Shown one piece after another: positions 49,164-61,527 of a stretch of DNA of 64,000 bases. The notes below the pieces were generated by a model that did not search any database, was not told the origin of the DNA, and was given only the letters and a program-made list of their open reading frames with translations. The stretch's first letter is position 1, and each line of letters begins with the position of its first letter. The stretch comes from Ifrita kowaldi. Taxonomy: Eukaryota; Chordata; Aves; Passeriformes; Cinclosomatidae. A program made the position numbers and the translations under genes. The stretch covers positions 292,635 to 356,634 of the forward strand of contig VZRS01014313.1 of assembly GCA_013398055.1 (NCBI GenBank), given 5' to 3'.

Positions 49164-49886
49164 TATCCCACCCATATCACAAGTATATCTCAGCATGGGA
49201 TCTATCACTCTCTAGAGCTCTCTTCAACTGGCTAGAATTCCCTCCAAGCAGACACTGAACTTTGATATTGACAAAGTTAGCAGAGACAAGTCCTCTAGTT
49301 GTGAGCAGTCTCATAAAGCTATTGGATGGTTTCCACTTTCCATTCATACAATTAAAACTTCTCCCCCACACCCCAAATTTGTAAGTTCCTACTTTTCTCT
49401 GCATGAGTTACCTTTCATCTGGCATCATTAGACCAGATTACCGTCTAAGCAGAACGTCAGTAGAAGTCATGTTTGTCACATAAACCCCAAACATACACCA
49501 CTCTCATATTGAGAGGAACGGAATGATATCTGTCCTCTGTGTGCTGAACCACCCAAAAGGCAGATTTTTTAATCAATAACCTGTATTTAAGAAAGTTTGG
49601 CATTTTAAAGAATTAGCAACACGAAATTAAGCAGTGGCTTGCACAGAATGCATGGTAAATTAAATGCAGCTTTTTTCTCTATGTGAAATCCACCCACTGA
49701 TCAACACAAAACCTCTTCAAATGCTTGAAGGGCAATGGAGCTGCTTCATAAGCCTTGCTTACACATGATTTGCTTTCATCCCAGTCTGGGACCCTTCTGC
49801 CCAGTGAGAGTAAAATTTCTTCCTGCTTTTGTGATTCTTTGACTGTTATATAATTACTCTATGAGCTAATTTAACCATTTATTTTT

Positions 49887-50475
49887 CACAGAATCACAGA
49901 AGGGGTCAGGTTGGAAAGGACCACAGTGGGTCATCTGGTCCATCCAACCTCCCTGATCAAGCAGGGTTATCCCAGAACACACAGCACAAGATTGTGTCCA
50001 GACAGTTCTGGAATATCTCCCAGGAGGGAGACTCCACAGCCTCTCTGGGCAATCTGTTCAGTGCTCGGTCACTGCACAGGAAAGAAGTTCTTCCTCATGT
50101 TTGGGTGGAACTTCCTGAGCATCAGCTCCTGCCCGTTCCTGTTGTCCCATTGCCGGGCACCAGGAGCAGAGCCTGGTCCATGCTCTGAGCCCTCCCTGCA
50201 GACGCTGACAGACATTGATAATGGCCCCTTTCAGCTGTCTCTTCTTGAGGCTGAACAGGACCAGCTTCTTCAGCCTTTTCTTGTAAGAGAGACGTTACAG
50301 TCCCTCCATCATCTGTGTTGCCCTCCACTGGACCTGCTCCAGGAGCTCTACGTCTCTCCTGTACTGAGAAGCCCGGAACTGGACACAACACTCCAGATGT
50401 CCCTCCCTGGGGCTGAGCAGAGAGGCAGGAACATCTCCCTGGCCTGCTGGCAATGCTCTTCCTGATGCCCTCTAA
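49887..50475 (-). mobile_element. CR1 LINE, about 590 bp, CR1-J-like subfamily
   Basis: The plus strand reads 'cacagaatcacagaaggggt', 'gggtcatctggtccatccaa', 'tcaagcagggttatcccaga', 'aagttcttcctcatgtttgg', 'gaggctgaacaggaccagct' and 'gacctgctccaggagctc'. The order matches the reverse complement of a CR1 subfamily I remember as common in passerines. It differs from the ggtttgggttgg type. The 184-codon plus-strand frame at 49911-50465 is antisense to the element and not a gene. Confidence 0.88.
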
Positions 50476-51929
50476 GTGCATTAGTTGTCTTCCATTTCCT
50501 TTGTTGTCTCCTCTAGTGCCATAGTTTCCAAGCCTTCACATGAGATCTGCAGCACTTGGTGATACTGAGCTGGGAGATAAGGAGATTCTAGTCATGTGAA
50601 AATATGGGAATGGCAGTCTGCATGGTTTAAATGAAACATCTTGTAAAATGAAACATCTTTTTTCTTCACTTTCAGTCCATGTGTGAGGATTGAAAACATA
50701 ATCATATTATTGAAATCAGGGCAAGAAATAGCACATCTAAGGTTTGACTTATGACAAAAATTTAAAAGATTACATTGTTCTTGCTCTGTTTCTCAGCTTC
50801 TGGTTCAGTGTCTCAGGCAGGTAAACCTGCTACTACCCACACATATACATATTTCAAATGCAGATGAAATTGAAAGAATACTGAATGCACATATCTGATG
50901 GTAGACACTGGGGTTTTTTATCAGCAGTGGAATAGGAAAAGAGGCATAAATGAATCATAAATGTTGAAAGACAAAGCATTTGGAAGACTGAAAAAATTCA
51001 AATTAAGGACCATTTTCAGCAACTGATTGAATGGAGAATAAATCCAGGGATGTGAAAGAGCTACCCTGATACAATCCAGAGGCTGACTTGTAGGGTTGCT
51101 CAACAGATTGAGGGTTCATTTGTATTACACATTCTGCTTACCTTTGTGGTGCAGACTGTGAACAAAAATAGCAAACGACAGTTCATTATACGCAAGCAGA
51201 GAAAATAAAACTGCTTTGTGAAGAGAGCCAAGTCAATACAAGGTTTTTCATGTTTGTTATTGGTATTTCCTAGCATTTTTCCTACTCACTCTAGTGGCTG
51301 TTCTTGAAGGCAGGACCCTGGGGTAAAAAGGACATTTTGCTGTACAGTCTTACTGAGAGGGATTAGGAATGGAGAAAGTATCAGCTCACCCTTCTCATGA
51401 CATCAAAGTCTGACTAAACCTCTGCCATTGCTCTGGGACTCTCATAAAAGATCCTTGCACATGGAAGGTAATTGTGGAGGATGGAAAAAATAATGGGTTT
51501 TGTGTCCCATTAACTTTCCCTGATCTAAAAATATCCCAGAAGTACATTCTGCACAATCCAGTGGTGCAAAGTGATACTCAAACTATTCCTATAGTATAGT
51601 CACACTAGAAGAGAGCTATATCCCTGGTTGTAATACATAGCTATTTTATTTCCAGTTATCCATTTCTACTAAATAAAACATTATCCTCTGTAGAAAAGTT
51701 CTTCATGGTTATCCTTTTCTCTCTGATAGCTACCCAGAGCCTCTGCTGAGGATGTCTCCACAGGACTGGAGCACATGGCAGAGCTATTTGCTGCCTTGAG
51801 ATAGCAGAACTTTGAATTACAACTTGGGGTTCATTATTTTAGATTCAGGGTCACTCAGTCATAACACCACTCTCAGACCTGACTCATAAATCTGTTTGTC
51901 AAAGGTCACTTCTTTTTCATTTTTCAGGG
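50476..51929. other. unique noncoding DNA
   Basis: AT-rich sequence, nothing recognised. A small repeat of AAATGAAACATCTT occurs twice near 50630-50660. Confidence 0.55.
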
Positions 51930-52040
51930 TGTATTGGCTTTACATGGCGAGGTTTTGGTAGTGGAGGAGCTGCAGGGGTGGATTCAGTGAGAAGAGACCA
52001 GGAGATGCCCCCTGTCAGGCAGAGCCATGTCCAGGTGGGT
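51930..52040 (+). mobile_element. remnant of an avian LTR retroelement
   Basis: 'tgtattggctttacatggcg', 'aggttttggtagtggaggag' and 'ctgcaggggtggattc' closely resemble the start of a widespread avian ERV LTR that I recall as beginning 'tgtgttggtttacatggcaa'. Similarity fades after 'cagagccatgtccag'. There is no other end and no target duplication. The name of the family is not certain. Confidence 0.55.
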
Positions 52041-55000
52041 TCACCCACCAAATGCTCTTCATCAGGTCAAATGTTTCCACACCTGTGGAGGGAGTGCAAC
52101 CACAACCCTGACTTCATGAGCTCGTTCAACCAGACTCATCATGTTATATTGGTAATTGTTTTTCACAGTGTAGCTTGTGATATTCTTTATTTAAAAATAT
52201 CTAGAAAAAGTAATCAACAAGATATTTTTACTTTCCTACTCATCCTGTAAAAGCTTTTATCTAGTTACTTCTTCAAACCAGCCGGTGATGGGTGCCGGAC
52301 TCTTCTCCATCTCTGAAATCATCACCAGCACTTTCAGCTAAATTGCTAAATTCTTTATCTCTGCTGTCTGGGTAAAGATTTAAATGTTGAGAGATGAGCC
52401 ATTTAAGGAATAGAAGGGTTCACGTTTTGACATTTTATTTTGTTGTGGAAGAAAAAGAAGAAGAAAAAATTACCTTCTATTATTTACATAGATTGTATGA
52501 ATGCAACATCCATCCCAAAGCTCACTGGCACAAATCTTTTCAGTACTTTTTTTCATTAGATCATTTACATGTGTAATGCAGAGAGAATATATTTAATAAG
52601 TAAACATGAATATATCCATGAGACAATCTGTGTATGTTTACATAGCGAGAGAGGTAAAAGCATAAATCAATGGCTTCTCTGTAAAGGTTTAGATTCTCCT
52701 TCACTGTGTGCTGAAATATTTGACCTGTTTCTGGGGAAAATCACTGGCCAGTGAACTCGACCTTAACATTCTTTCTTAATGATGCTGCTCAGTGGGAGAG
52801 TTAAAATTCCTATTTAAATGCAATATTTTAAGCAACTACTCAGAGTCCAGAGAAAAGACTGTTTAAACATTTTCAAAGGAAAATATTTTACTATAATTTA
52901 ATGTAAACATTCTGGTATACATATGACATTAGTTACATCTGTCTTACACACAAAATTTGGAGTTTTCTCTTCAAATGTGTCTTTCTTTCCTGCCAACAAG
53001 TTCCCCAACCTGAGCTAAGTTATGCTGCCATGTCCTGTGTTCGTGCAGCAGTTGCCCTGGGGGAAAATGGCAATTTGATACAAAAACACAGTCAGGGATA
53101 TGTGGGTGACAGTGACAATGGCAGAACCATGTCTCAAAACAGGAGTCAGATTCTGAATACCAGATTGCTGACCATACACTAAAAATATTCCTAAAATATT
53201 CAGTTGACTATATGAATGTATTCATGATTACTTCATAATAAACTTGCTGCATGTGTTTTTATACATCTAGGCCATTTACTGCTTTTGCAGCTCTTTGTGA
53301 CTGCACAGAGTGACAAGGTGGAATGTGCTTATTTCCTAGTGTCTGAGATGTTGAGAGATCTGCTTAAACTCATCAGATTCTTTTATGAACATCATACCCA
53401 AACATATATGAACATAAAGATTTAACTCTTGAAAATTAGGAGCGAGACATAGGTTAGAATACAATTTTCCACAGGAAAGTTCACTTTCCGAGAAATTACG
53501 TTTCAAAATGTCAAAACAGTGAAATATAGAAATACTGATTTTCTTGGCATATTATATTTTTCTGATTTTCTTCTTTTATTTTAAAAAAGATACGATACAT
53601 TTAATGATACATTTAGTTGTGACTGCTGCATCCTGGGATCCAAAAGACATGAACTATATCACAAGAGAAAAGCAAAAGTATGTGGAGGTGTACAAGCGGT
53701 ATCTTGAAGAAAGTCCTCTTCCCCACGTGGCAGCCAGAATTCTGTCTAGATTGAGATGTCACTGTTGAAGAGAAATGTGAGCTGGCTGGACATAATAGGA
53801 ATATAAACAAGACTAATCAGAAATTCATAAACCATTGTAAGGAAGGAATTAAGTAAGTCAAATTAAATGGGAAAAATCTTCAGTGATTAAAAACATCACT
53901 GAGAAATAGAGTGGGAATAAATCAGTTCTTGTATCTACCACAGACAGGAGAAGAAACAATGGATTAAAATACAAAAAAGGACATTAATAGTGGACATTAA
54001 TCAAGATAGTCGGCACACAGGAAATATTGTCTATAATGGTTGCTGGCTTTTTCAGTGGCTGGAAGTTTTTAATCAAATTTGAACATAGTTGTGTATAGAA
54101 CACTGCAGGGACATATCTCCATAGTTTAGCAGATGGACAAAAATCTACTTATTTTCTATGATTTACTATTAAGTACCACTTTAAAAAGTCAGCTGTTTGC
54201 TATGCACAACCTAGAGGTGATAATATGCTTAATATTAGTCCAGTATGATAATATGCTGAATCTGAGTAAATAAATTTCACTAAGTTCAGCAATTTTTAGC
54301 AACGCAAGAGACTGGAATAAAAAGCCTTTAAATGTATCTGTTCAATGACCTCTTAATCATTTGTAAAAATTCTAAGCAGCTTGAAGAGGTTTCACTTCAT
54401 GTTTATTCAACAGTAAGAAATTCTAATCATCCTTGTAATTCTGACCAATAGGAAAAAAATCCAGGAAAATACATAAAATTGTTTTCCTAGAAAATTTTTA
54501 CATTTTCTTTTGATTTTATAGATTACTATGGCTTTACTGGAATACATTTTTTTCTTTCCCAATAACTTGTACTAAAGGAATAGTAAGATAGAGACGCAAA
54601 TACATCCTGAATCTCTAGAATTTATGTTTGATCAATCATCTCCAGAAATAAAGAAAATGTGTTAGTAACTAAAAAATTAGTCATTAAATTCTTTTGGAGG
54701 GGATTTAAAAATAACATTGTCTAACAATATTAAAATATACAGGTTCCATTTAATATAGAGAGAATTTTTTTTGCATTTTGTCAGTTATAAATGAAAATAT
54801 ATATAAGGAAAATAGTTCCTATGACTTCCAGAAATGTTTCACAAATGTTTTAGATTACTTTACCAGAACAGAGACCAAAAAGAAACACCTGGATTACCAA
54901 AACCAGTCTCAAGGCTATCAAGGGTGATATTGCTTTTGACTCTTTAGAACAAGTTATAACATATTCTTTACAGGAAGGAATTAAAATATCTGTAACTTGT

Positions 55001-58000
55001 TCCCAGTGAGTAATGAATAACTTATCTGGTTATTTACTGCAAATATTTGTATCAAGTATTGTCTGTTCTAATAAATTGCACATCATATTGTTCATGAGAT
55101 GCCTACAACTATGGAACTAAAAGTGCACGTAAGAAGGCAATTAAATTCAGAAGGAAAATATATTTACAGCAAGAGGTAGCCAGTTTTAAACCTCTGGTTC
55201 CAGAAGGTTTGTATTGGTTTACTTCAGATAAAGCCAAAGATTGTTGATTTTCTGTCTACGTTTTTATCTTGCTGCATAATGTGTTCATCATCCTAATCTT
55301 CAGGCAGTATTTGGAAAATGGAGAGTGACAGTTCTGTAAATCCCTGGATGCATCTTGTTGTCCACCTAAAAATGAAATGTCTCTTTTAGAAAGAATTTGT
55401 ATTACTGAGCATTTTCCATAAGGATATTTGCAAGTCAGTTCACATCATTTCGTTATTTGAACACTTTTATGAACCTCATAATATTCATCATGGCTTCAGA
55501 CTTCCACCTCAGAGCTATTTGCTCAGGTGGTCAAAGCACGGGGCCAAGACTTTGGAGACATAGATTTATTCCTCACCATGTAATAGCTCTCATGGCTTTA
55601 AATTATATAAGGGATATTCTTCTTTTGTCACCTATAAATTGCCATCATTATTACTTTGTAAGGGGCAAATTTTGTCATATATAATAAATGCCTTTTTTCC
55701 ACTGTGTTTCCCTAGAATAAAAGACAACAGCAATTACCTTAATGGAAAAGCAAAACATTTAGGTCCTAAATTAGACAGGAGACATTTTAAGTCTTTAGTT
55801 TTAGATTCCCCATTGATGCTCTATAAGGCACCAGTGTTGTAACAGGTGCTTTCCATATTAATTCCTGCTTCTGTTCAGAGCAACAGCTGCCAGATGAAAC
55901 CTGGCTGAATTTGTGAAGCAGTCAGGTAATGAACCACACCTCTTCACAGTGATTTTAAAATTTCGTGACCTTGAGTACTCCTAGAACACTCGGTGTGTGA
56001 GCCAAATTTTTGATACCTCTTCTTGTGTTGTTCAGCTTCTGGCCCCTCGCATCACTTTTGTGATTTCAGAGAGGTTCATGGCAGAATTTATAATTTCTTA
56101 ATTCAAGCAATATGAAAATATTAAGCAGGGGGGTTTTGTTGTCAACTTTTTTCTTCCCTTCAGGATATAATACACGATGTCTTGTGTGAGGATGTTTTAA
56201 TACTACTTTGTTATGCAAATAATTGAGTATAACCAACCATCCTTCATTTCAGGGCTTGGTATTGTTTGGCTGGTTGGTTTTGAGGTTTTTTTCGAATGCC
56301 TTTTTAAGAACTCTGTAAAATACTTGAAATCTAGATATTTTCCCTCAAAATTATTAACAAATTCTTCAAAAATTCTGTGACATTATCAGGAACAATCAGC
56401 ATTTCAGTAACCTCAAAGAAACTGGTTCCTAAATTTACCCCAAAATTATTCATCAAGGAGATGCTGATGCAGGCATGCTGTCTTTGAAAAGTGGGTCTAA
56501 ATCACAGTTGTGTCCTTATTGCCGAATGGCTGCCTGAGTGAATGACAGCAGCAGCTTGAGTGGGAGACCGAGGGTCACCAAATTGGATAGTGTACAATCT
56601 ATACTATTCAAATAAATGGGGGTGTGAGGATAATAGCTGCATTATTTTTCCTATGTGTGCCAAAACATTAATACAGACAGCTTTTTGCTATTGCAGGAAT
56701 CCTTCCAGCATTTTCTGGTTTCCACAATTTGTTTTTGAGCCATTCTCCAAAAGAATAATATGGTGCAGGGTAAGTGAAGGCAGTGTAGCCTCTACTGAGA
56801 TTTGTAATCATAGAATCTTTTATAGACTCAGACTTTTAGATTCTATTTCCTTGATGAGATTTTCTTTCTCTCCTTTCCTGTCACTGGTCCCTTTTAGGGA
56901 CAGGTATTTGGGGTTCCCTCCTAGTGGAAACCAAAGCACAGGGGATTTGTATGGATGTTGTGTTTGGAAGAAAAAAGGTGTCTGCAGCCTGCAGTCAAAT
57001 CTGGGATTAGGCTGCTTACCTGTCCACGGGGACTACACAGAGTCTAAGGATGGCAATTAATAATTACCACAAGTATATTTATCACTGGTATAAAATGACT
57101 GCACATTTTTGCCATGATGGTGGTGTGGGAAACTCTGCAGCCTCAACCCACAGCACTCAAAAAAATATTAAAAAGCTTTTCTTGCACCTATTCTGCTGTT
57201 TCAAGCACAGTTTTTACCCAGGTGATAGAAATGAAGGATTGCTGGGAACTGCAGTTTCCAAAGGGTGAGTTAGCATAACCAGCTCGCCAGATCACAGCAA
57301 GAGTCTGGGCCACTGACACTGAACAGAATTGCATCAGTTGGCCAAAGTCCAGCTACTCACTGGCCCTTAAATTCATGCAGGTCTATATATTAAGTCAAGA
57401 ATGAACTGTGGTGACCTTCCATTTTCATCTTCGTATAGCACAGATGATATGAAATAGCAATTTCTCCTTTGAGTCTGTAATGTCTAGTTAAAATAAAATG
57501 TATATTTAAAATGGGGAAAAAAAACCCCCAATCTTGATTTAAAGGCTTCAAGTCAAGGAAATCCTCCTTGCCCTAACACAATCTTTTCCTGGTAAAAAGA
57601 AGGTCCTCTTGCTTTTAGCTCATATAATTTCAGATCCAGCTCATCCACCCATCCATTTATTTCACTTTGTAAGTGTTCACTTCATTGTAGAGTGTTCATG
57701 GGTGAAGTGTAGAGTTCAGGCTTTCAAAGTATTTGCCTATAACTCAAGTTTCCTAAATACCAATGAAATTTCAAAGTTATTTTTAAGCCTTTTGTGACTG
57801 GCCATTTTTTTAATATGTAGACATTAAATCAATTCCAGAATGATCTCCCTACAATTTCTCTACTCTTACTTGATGTTTTTCAGTTAATGTATTCTGGGTT
57901 CAAGTCAGTCCCCTTTGCTACAACAGCAGTTTGAAATCTTGATTCAGCTAGCTACTTCCATAATTTACAAGTTGTTTCTAATCCTTCATTCCAAGACCTT

Positions 58001-58224
58001 GTTCATCAGCTTGCAAATTTGCAAGAGTTCTGCAACATGGTGTATGGCTTTGCTCTTTTTCCAAGTGATCCATCTTGGTTTTACACATTTTTCAAACGTT
58101 GCATCATTGACATTTTTTACCAGAAATAATAGGATGCCACCACTAGGTCCTCATACATCCTCAACGTTAATAATTGCTCCCTGAAACTGCTATACCTTTT
58201 AAACAGGTCCACCTCACCTATTAG
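52041..58224. other. unique AT-rich noncoding DNA
   Basis: No transposon or gene recognised. The 166-codon plus frame at 56560-57060 has no domain, signal peptide or family resemblance that I can see, and I treat it as chance. Other frames are under 92 codons. Confidence 0.5.
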
Positions 58225-58400
58225 CATAGAATCACAGAATCACAGAGTGGTTTGGGTTGGAAGGAACCTTAAAGACCCTCCAGTTCCGATCCCCTACAAT
58301 AAGCAGGGACACCTTCCTCTGGACCAGGCTGCTAAAAGCCCCATCCAGCCTGACCTTAAACGCTTCCATGGATGGGGCAGCCACAGCTTCTCTGGGCAGT
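58225..58400 (-). mobile_element. CR1 LINE, 3' terminal fragment
   Basis: The plus strand reads 'catagaatcacagaatcaca' (three terminal octamers), then ggtttgggttgg, 'gcagggacaccttcctctgg' and 'gatggggcagccacagcttc', and stops at 'ctctgggcagt'. It is a low-divergence 5'-truncated copy. It forms an inverted pair with the tail of the CR1 at 58884-59191. Confidence 0.95.
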
Positions 58401-58883
58401 ACCATATTACATTTCAGTGAAGTTCATAAGTACAAAACCTGTTTTATATGACATTAATGGTTTCTTCAAAATATCATGTTGAAGGAACATACAACACTAG
58501 AGACAACTGGAGACAAGGTACCAGCTGGATGTGATTAAATGCAATACTTTTGATGCTGTCAACCCTAGCAGTGATTATCTGGCAGGACAGCTTTAAGTGT
58601 ACCCTGAAAAGCATTTATCGTACTGACTTTCAACTGTAATGAGTTGAATCAAAAAAGAGGCATTTCCAAAATCCATCCATTTACAAGAATGTGTGCAGAG
58701 TCTTTTTGCATTTCTTTCACTCTTAATTCCTTTTTTTTTATTCTCCATGAGACAAGAGAAGAGAAGGAAAGAAAACCCTTTCCCCAGGAAATGTTGCAAG
58801 TCATGTTTCTTAACAATAAGTGCTGCCTTTGCACTTAGATTGGCTTCTCAGAAGTCAGTGTGTGTGTGAAGCATTCCCATGGG
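58401..58883. other. unique spacer between inverted CR1 copies
   Basis: About 480 bases of AT-rich sequence. Small overlapping frames on both strands are featureless. Confidence 0.5.
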
Positions 58884-59191
58884 AATCTCATGAGGTTTAA
58901 CTGGACCAAGTGCAAGGTTCTGCACCTGGGTCAGAGCAACCCCTGATACCATCACAGGCTGGGGGATGATATTAGGAAGAAATTCGTCACCCTGAGGGTG
59001 ACAAGGCACTGGCACAAGCTGCCCAGAAAAGCTCTGGCTGCCCCTTCCTTGGAAGTGTTCAAGGCTGGGTTGGATGGGACTTGGAGCAACCTGAGATAGT
59101 GGAGGGTCTCCCTGCCCATGTCAGGGGGTTGAAACTGGATGATCTTTAAGGTCCCTTTCAACCCAAACCATTCTGTTATTCTATGACTCTA
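58884..59191 (+). mobile_element. CR1 LINE with internal deletion
   Basis: The left part ('gaccaagtgcaaggttctgc', 'cacaggctgggggatga') matches the region that starts the 35047-35791 copy. It is joined at about 58965-58971 directly to the 3' part ('attaggaagaaattcgtca', 'ggaagtgttcaaggctggg', 'ggtccctttcaacccaaacc'). The copy ends in ATTCTGTT ATTCTATG ACTCTAA. By comparison with the 35 kb copy, about 460-560 bases are missing. Confidence 0.93.
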
Positions 59192-59834
59192 AGCAGGAAA
59201 CTGAATGATCAGATTCTGCATCCTGGTATCTGTTTTATCTGCAGAACTCATACTCCCTTTATTTTGTTTATTAAAGGTGATGAGGGCAATTTTTGTGTTA
59301 ATTTCTTTTTCATACAAGGATGGCCAACCACTGAAAAGTGAAATCCCCTCTGCCTTTCCCTGGATGTCTGTCATTTGTCAGCTAAGCCATCTCAGTGTTT
59401 CCTGACATTTTCTGGTTTCTGCTTTAATATGATTAAACTTGTGATACATTGTCAGAGGGTTTAGCCAATGGCAGGATTACAAAATGCCAGACACATCACT
59501 GCTAGTTCCAATCCAGCTGTCCTTAAACATCTTCCTTTTTGATACAAATTGCACATGATCTGAGGGTGGCAAACCAGATCCTTTCAATTCCAACAACTCA
59601 TCTGAAAGCTGAGGGGTTAATAGTTCATTTAGGATTTGACAAAAAAATCTGGCCAGTAATCAAGCAAACCTTTACTTTGAAGTTTTTAGTGGTGAAAATA
59701 AGGAATGTATGTTCCCATTAATATTTGGGGTGTAGCCACAAAGTCAACAAATGAATATAATGGAATATACGCATTAATTCAATAATTATTTCTTGGGAAA
59801 AATATTCCTGCCTTCTCCAACTACAAAATAAAAC

Positions 59835-59893
59835 ATATGTATATATATGTGTGTGTGCGTGTGCGTGTGTGTATAAAATATATATATATACAT
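59835..59893. repeat. compound (TA)n/(TG)n microsatellite
   Basis: TATATATATG, then TGTGTGTGCG-type units, then ATATATATATACATAC. This alternating purine-pyrimidine run could form Z-DNA. Confidence 0.85.
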
Positions 59894-60529
59894 ACAAAAA
59901 CGATCCATTCAGATGGATTGGCTCATTGCTGGGAACTGAAAAGTACCCCTGCCTTCATCACTGAAGAAAAGAAGGTACTCTATGAGAAGTTTCCCAGATG
60001 CCTTCATGTTACTAGAACGAATTAAAAGGTATTAGTTGGTTGAATCAGACCTAATTTACTCCCTTTCTCCTATGCCTTCTCATGCTGAGGTGGGAGCTGA
60101 GAGAAGTCCTACCTGGCCATCTCCTTTAGGTCTGCCAGCTCACAGGGTGCCTGCTCTGTGAGGTTTCCCTGGCATGCTGCCATATCAAACCTCACCCACA
60201 CACCACCGATTGCTTTCAGGTTTTTTTCTGAAGAACCACCTCAACAACAATGTGCATTTATTGACTGCTCAATAGCATCCAGCCCTGAAATGGCTGGAAA
60301 TGGGTACACTCGCGTTATTCTGAGGGCTGTCCTGAGCAGCAGCCCACCCATATCTCTTTCTTCTTTTATTCTTTTCACTTCCATCTCCTGTTACCATTCC
60401 TTTGCATGTGAGCTTATTTCACCTTGTTCTATCCCTTTTTTTTCTCTATACCAGATCGCTTCCCTGGTGAAATATGTGTGTCTAAACATCTTGAAGTTAG
60501 ATGACCCCACTATGTTTCTGTCCAACCTT

Positions 60530-60565
60530 ATCCATTCCATTATTCTGTGATTCTGTTTCTGTGAT
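60530..60565 (+). mobile_element. possible CR1 terminal octamers only
   Basis: CCATTATTCTGTGATTCTGTTTCTGTGATC looks like three CR1 3' octamers preceded by a weak 'tgtccaacctta'. No longer similarity is seen. It could be chance or a very short insertion. Confidence 0.35.
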
Positions 60566-61425
60566 CATGAAGTGAGACCTACGCAAGAAGAAAATGAAGC
60601 CATATTCAGTTAAGAGGTGAAAGAAAGATATCCTGTATCACTTGATCCAGTAATATTTAATATCTCCAGCAAATAGGAGGGTTGTGAGATGGTGATAGAG
60701 AAGAGCAGGGTATTTGACCAGAAGATTAGAAGGCTTATAAATCCCTCCCTGTTGGACGGGAGGGCCATTATGGGAACCTGAGGTTTTTGTATTTGCATGT
60801 TACTGAGGCAACTGTGTGGGACAAGCACTTGTGAGGCTGTGCCTGGACATCAGAGCCTTGTGTAGATTATAGAGCATCTCAGGTTTAGGCCAAGAATTCT
60901 TCCAGCAGTGATACCAACGGATAAGTCTGAATCTTGCACCTCACTGTCACAGGAGGGGAATCCTTCACATTTCTATGAAAGAAGGAATGGTTATTAATTC
61001 AAAACCAGATGTTTTACTGCTATTGCTTCATCAGTCCCCACTGCTTGTAATAAAGAGGAAATGCAAGCTTCTCTGCTAATGTTTTATCTGTATGGTCCTG
61101 TTCTATGTGCCAATGATTTTCAGCAGGTCTTGCAACACATATCAGAATGAACTTTCTCTCTCTCACCCTGCAGTCTCTGACGGGACAGATAAGGCAGCGT
61201 GTCAAAGTGTTCTTAAATAATGGGTAGTGATGGGTATAAAATTACTTCATCCCACATGCTCTTCGGCCACTACATGTGATTAATCAAAAGTGTATGACAG
61301 CCAGAAGACTTGGAGTTCCTGTCAAAATGGTCTGTTATTTCACTGGAACATAAACACAAAACTACAGCAAATACCCACAATGTTTATTTGTATAATGAAA
61401 AGCAATGTTTGGTGAGATCATAAAT

Positions 61426-61527
61426 ACATAGAATAATAGAACCATAGAATAATGTGGGTTTGGAAGGGATCTTAAAGATCCCCTAGTTCCAACCCCACTG
61501 CTATGGGCAGGGAGCCTTCCACATCTA
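61426..61527 (-). mobile_element. CR1 LINE, 3' terminal fragment
   Basis: The plus strand reads 'acatagaataatagaaccat' (octamers), 'gtgggtttggaagggatct', 'gttccaaccccactgctat' and 'gggcagggagcc'. It is truncated after about 100 bases. Confidence 0.9.

Larger units (their letters stand above)
43651..49886. other. unique AT-rich noncoding DNA
   Basis: The longest stretch without a recognised transposon. Small features are an A9/G-rich patch at 46131-46160, T-runs at 48150-48163, a G-rich run at 48967-48985 and a 9-bp tandem repeat at 49128. Frames reach 106 codons and none has a domain. Confidence 0.55.
59192..61425. other. unique noncoding DNA
   Basis: Contains the TG/TA repeat listed separately. 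The 130-codon plus frame at 60158-60550 is serine/isoleucine/leucine rich with no domain, and overlaps a possible CR1 tail at its end. No gene recognised. Confidence 0.5.

Noticed and set aside
49911..50465. 184-codon open frame on plus
   Set aside because: It is antisense to a CR1 copy. The DNA is explained by the LINE 3' region.
56805..56830. 'atcatagaatcttttatag' as a CR1 tail
   Set aside because: The octamer-like words are not followed by any CR1 body sequence on either side.
56560..57060. 166-codon open frame on plus
   Set aside because: No domain, no family resemblance, no nearby promoter. A frame of this size is expected about once or twice by chance in 64 kb of this composition (my rough estimate).
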